A program made the translations under genes and the position numbers. The notes under the pieces were generated by a model. It was not told where the DNA came from, did no database searches, and was given only the letters and a program-made list of their open reading frames with translations. A stretch of 64,000 nucleotides of DNA, taken from the NCBI RefSeq assembly GCF_002929335.1, contig NZ_PJIL01000002.1, positions 321,514 to 385,513 on the forward strand. Direction: 5' to 3'. Shown here in pieces: positions 62,861 to 64,000 of this stretch (position 1 is its first letter; the number at the start of each line of letters is the position of its first letter). This stretch comes from Arthrobacter sp. Y81. GTDB lineage: Bacteria > Actinomycetota > Actinomycetes > Actinomycetales > Micrococcaceae.

Positions 62861-62892
62861 GAAGGCGACCGGCACGGGTGCCGGTCGCCTTC
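62861..62892. terminator. Bidirectional terminator hairpin
   Basis: Perfect 14-bp stem (62861-62874 with 62879-62892) and four-base loop between convergent genes. Confidence 0.85.
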
Positions 62893-62903
62893 ACAGCGGT
62901 TGC

Positions 62904-64000
62904 CTACACCGCGGCTGCTTCGTTCTCGGCTGTCCCGTCCTTTGCAGCGCCGTCCTTGGCGTTACCGTCCTTGGCAATGCCGCGGCGCTTCCTGGTGGGC
63001 CAGGTAAGGACCAGCGTCACCACGGAGGCGATCAGCACGAGGGCTCCGATCACGATCCCGGCATCAACCCAGAACTGTCCCGGGAAGAGCCGGATGAGGG
63101 TGTCTTCCAAGGCGAACGTCCAGGTCCCGCTGGCGAAGAAAATCCGGTGGAATTCCGTAAAGAACTGTTGCCAGCCCAGCGCTGCCAGTGTGCCCAGCCC
63201 AAGAATGATCACGAGGGTCACGATGGACCCGGCGAACAGGCCGCGGCGGACTCCCCCGGTACTGCGGCGCCGCAGGTAGATGATGGCAATGATGGCCAGC
63301 AGGATCAGCAGCGTGCCCCCGGCAAAAGCGGACAGGATGACCAGTTTGACGTCGGCCATGTGGCTGACTTCGCCTTCCTGGAACAGCGGATCGCCGCTGC
63401 GGTTCACGAGCTCGCCGAGATACCGCGGGCCGGACCAGTTGCTGAGGTAGTCCACCGCGTAGGACCCGTACGTCATGCGGTCATCCGTGCTGAAGCCGTA
63501 ACCGTCGCCGGGGAAACCGGGACGGTTGTATTCCACCCACAGGAACAACGGGCTGGTGACAGCGCGCACGGCAAGGACCAACAGGATCACCGGGTAGAAG
63601 GCACCCAGCAGGACCTGCATCACGCGGGGCAGGACGGGCTTTGTGTTGGCAGCGTGCTCGCGCTCGGCGTTCCGGCGCTCCACCTCATCCTGCGGCGGGC
63701 GCACCTGGAGCGCCGACGTGGGGAGCGGTTCCCGGAAGTGCGTCCCCCTCCCCTGCGGCTCGGAGGCTGCGGGCTCGACGGCGGCCTCCGCGGCTTTGCG
63801 GTCCGCGCGGCTTCCGGCCTGGGGCGGCGCGGCAGCCAGCGGCGTTCCCGTCCGGGATGTAGCGGCCTGGCTTGTAGCGTTCAGGGATGCAGCGGTCTGG
63901 GCAGTCCCGCCCTGGGAAGGCCCGCCCTGGCGTGCAGAGGTACCGGCGGACGCTGCCGGCTGGTCCGTGGCTGCGTCAGGGGCCGCCTTTCCTGCCGGAG
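62904..64000 (-). CDS. DUF1461 (TIGR01906) membrane protein, 5' end missing
   Basis: Leftward gene entering from the right edge. The frame stays open from 64000, giving about 98 residues of Ala/Pro/Gly/Gln-rich sequence (THFREPLPTSALQVRPPQDE at the junction). The DUF1461 core of about 240 residues follows: helices near VLLGAFYPVILLVLAVRAV, LVILSAFAGGTLLILLAII, IVTLVIILGLGTL and VIGALVLIASVVTLVL, with the extracellular LWVEYNRPGFPGDGYGFS typical of the family. A GTG at 63704 could start the core alone, but the upstream sequence looks coding. Function unknown; the C-terminal AKDG repeats are low complexity. Confidence 0.82.
   Translation of the reverse strand, partial: PAGKAAPDAATDQPAASAGTSARQGGPSQGGTAQTAASLNATSQAATSRTGTPLAAAPPQAGSRADRKAAEAAVEPAASEPQGRGTHFREPLPTSALQVRPPQDEVERRNAEREHAANTKPVLPRVMQVLLGAFYPVILLVLAVRAVTSPLFLWVEYNRPGFPGDGYGFSTDDRMTYGSYAVDYLSNWSGPRYLGELVNRSGDPLFQEGEVSHMADVKLVILSAFAGGTLLILLAIIAIIYLRRRSTGGVRRGLFAGSIVTLVIILGLGTLAALGWQQFFTEFHRIFFASGTWTFALEDTLIRLFPGQFWVDAGIVIGALVLIASVVTLVLTWPTRKRRGIAKDGNAKDGAAKDGTAENEAAAV

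Noticed and set aside
1..64000. CRISPR arrays, rRNA genes or complete insertion sequences.
   Set aside because: No regularly spaced repeats, rRNA motifs or transposase genes were seen.

Overview
The window is chromosomal DNA from a high-GC Gram-positive bacterium, most likely a Micrococcaceae actinobacterium of the Arthrobacter/Pseudarthrobacter type. The evidence is the strong GC bias, frequent GTG/TTG and probably leaderless starts, and several actinobacterial signatures: SARP and LuxR-type regulators, the rpfB-rsmA-ispE-ABC-F order, a Pmt-type mannosyltransferase, and glmU-prs-rplY-pth.

The left 39 kb is accessory. A truncated SARP regulator (1-757) is followed by a very large secreted heme peroxidase with RTX and SLH repeats (1110-6008). 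Next come small housekeeping or unknown genes (6141-9337), a sufU-sufS pair (9334-11147) and a LuxR-type ATPase regulator (11273-13942). From 14273 to 27486 lies a cell-surface polymer locus: two paralogous lipoproteins, a processive family-2 glycosyltransferase, three NodB-like deacetylase paralogues (one apparently catalytically dead), a membrane-anchored GH18-like protein, and a nucleotide-sugar dehydrogenase plus epimerase. From 28040 to 39233 stand four more ~900-residue LuxR-type ATPase regulators in two head-to-tail pairs.

The right 25 kb (39469-64000) is conserved core: pth, rplY, prs, glmU, a tRNA-Gln, a TetR regulator, an ABC-F ATPase, ispE, rsmA, rpfB, tatD, a MoxR/DUF58/transglutaminase operon, an aldehyde dehydrogenase, rsmI, a protein mannosyltransferase, an acyl-CoA synthetase and a DUF1461 membrane protein cut by the window end. 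A ~305-bp intergenic element with near-identical inverted ends sits at 44538-44842.

The most interesting proposal is that the left part is one regulated surface system. In it, the dehydrogenase and epimerase would supply an amino-sugar uronate, the glycosyltransferase would polymerise and export a polysaccharide, the deacetylases and GH18-like protein would trim it, SLH proteins would attach to the wall, and the peroxidase could act on the envelope. Two short DNA motifs recur in the intergenic regions of exactly this segment: a core ACCYGTMYTT and a palindrome GAGTAGTnACTACTC. This suggests common control by the SARP/LuxR-type regulators. The linkage and the motifs are read from the sequence; the polymer identity and the regulatory wiring are inference.
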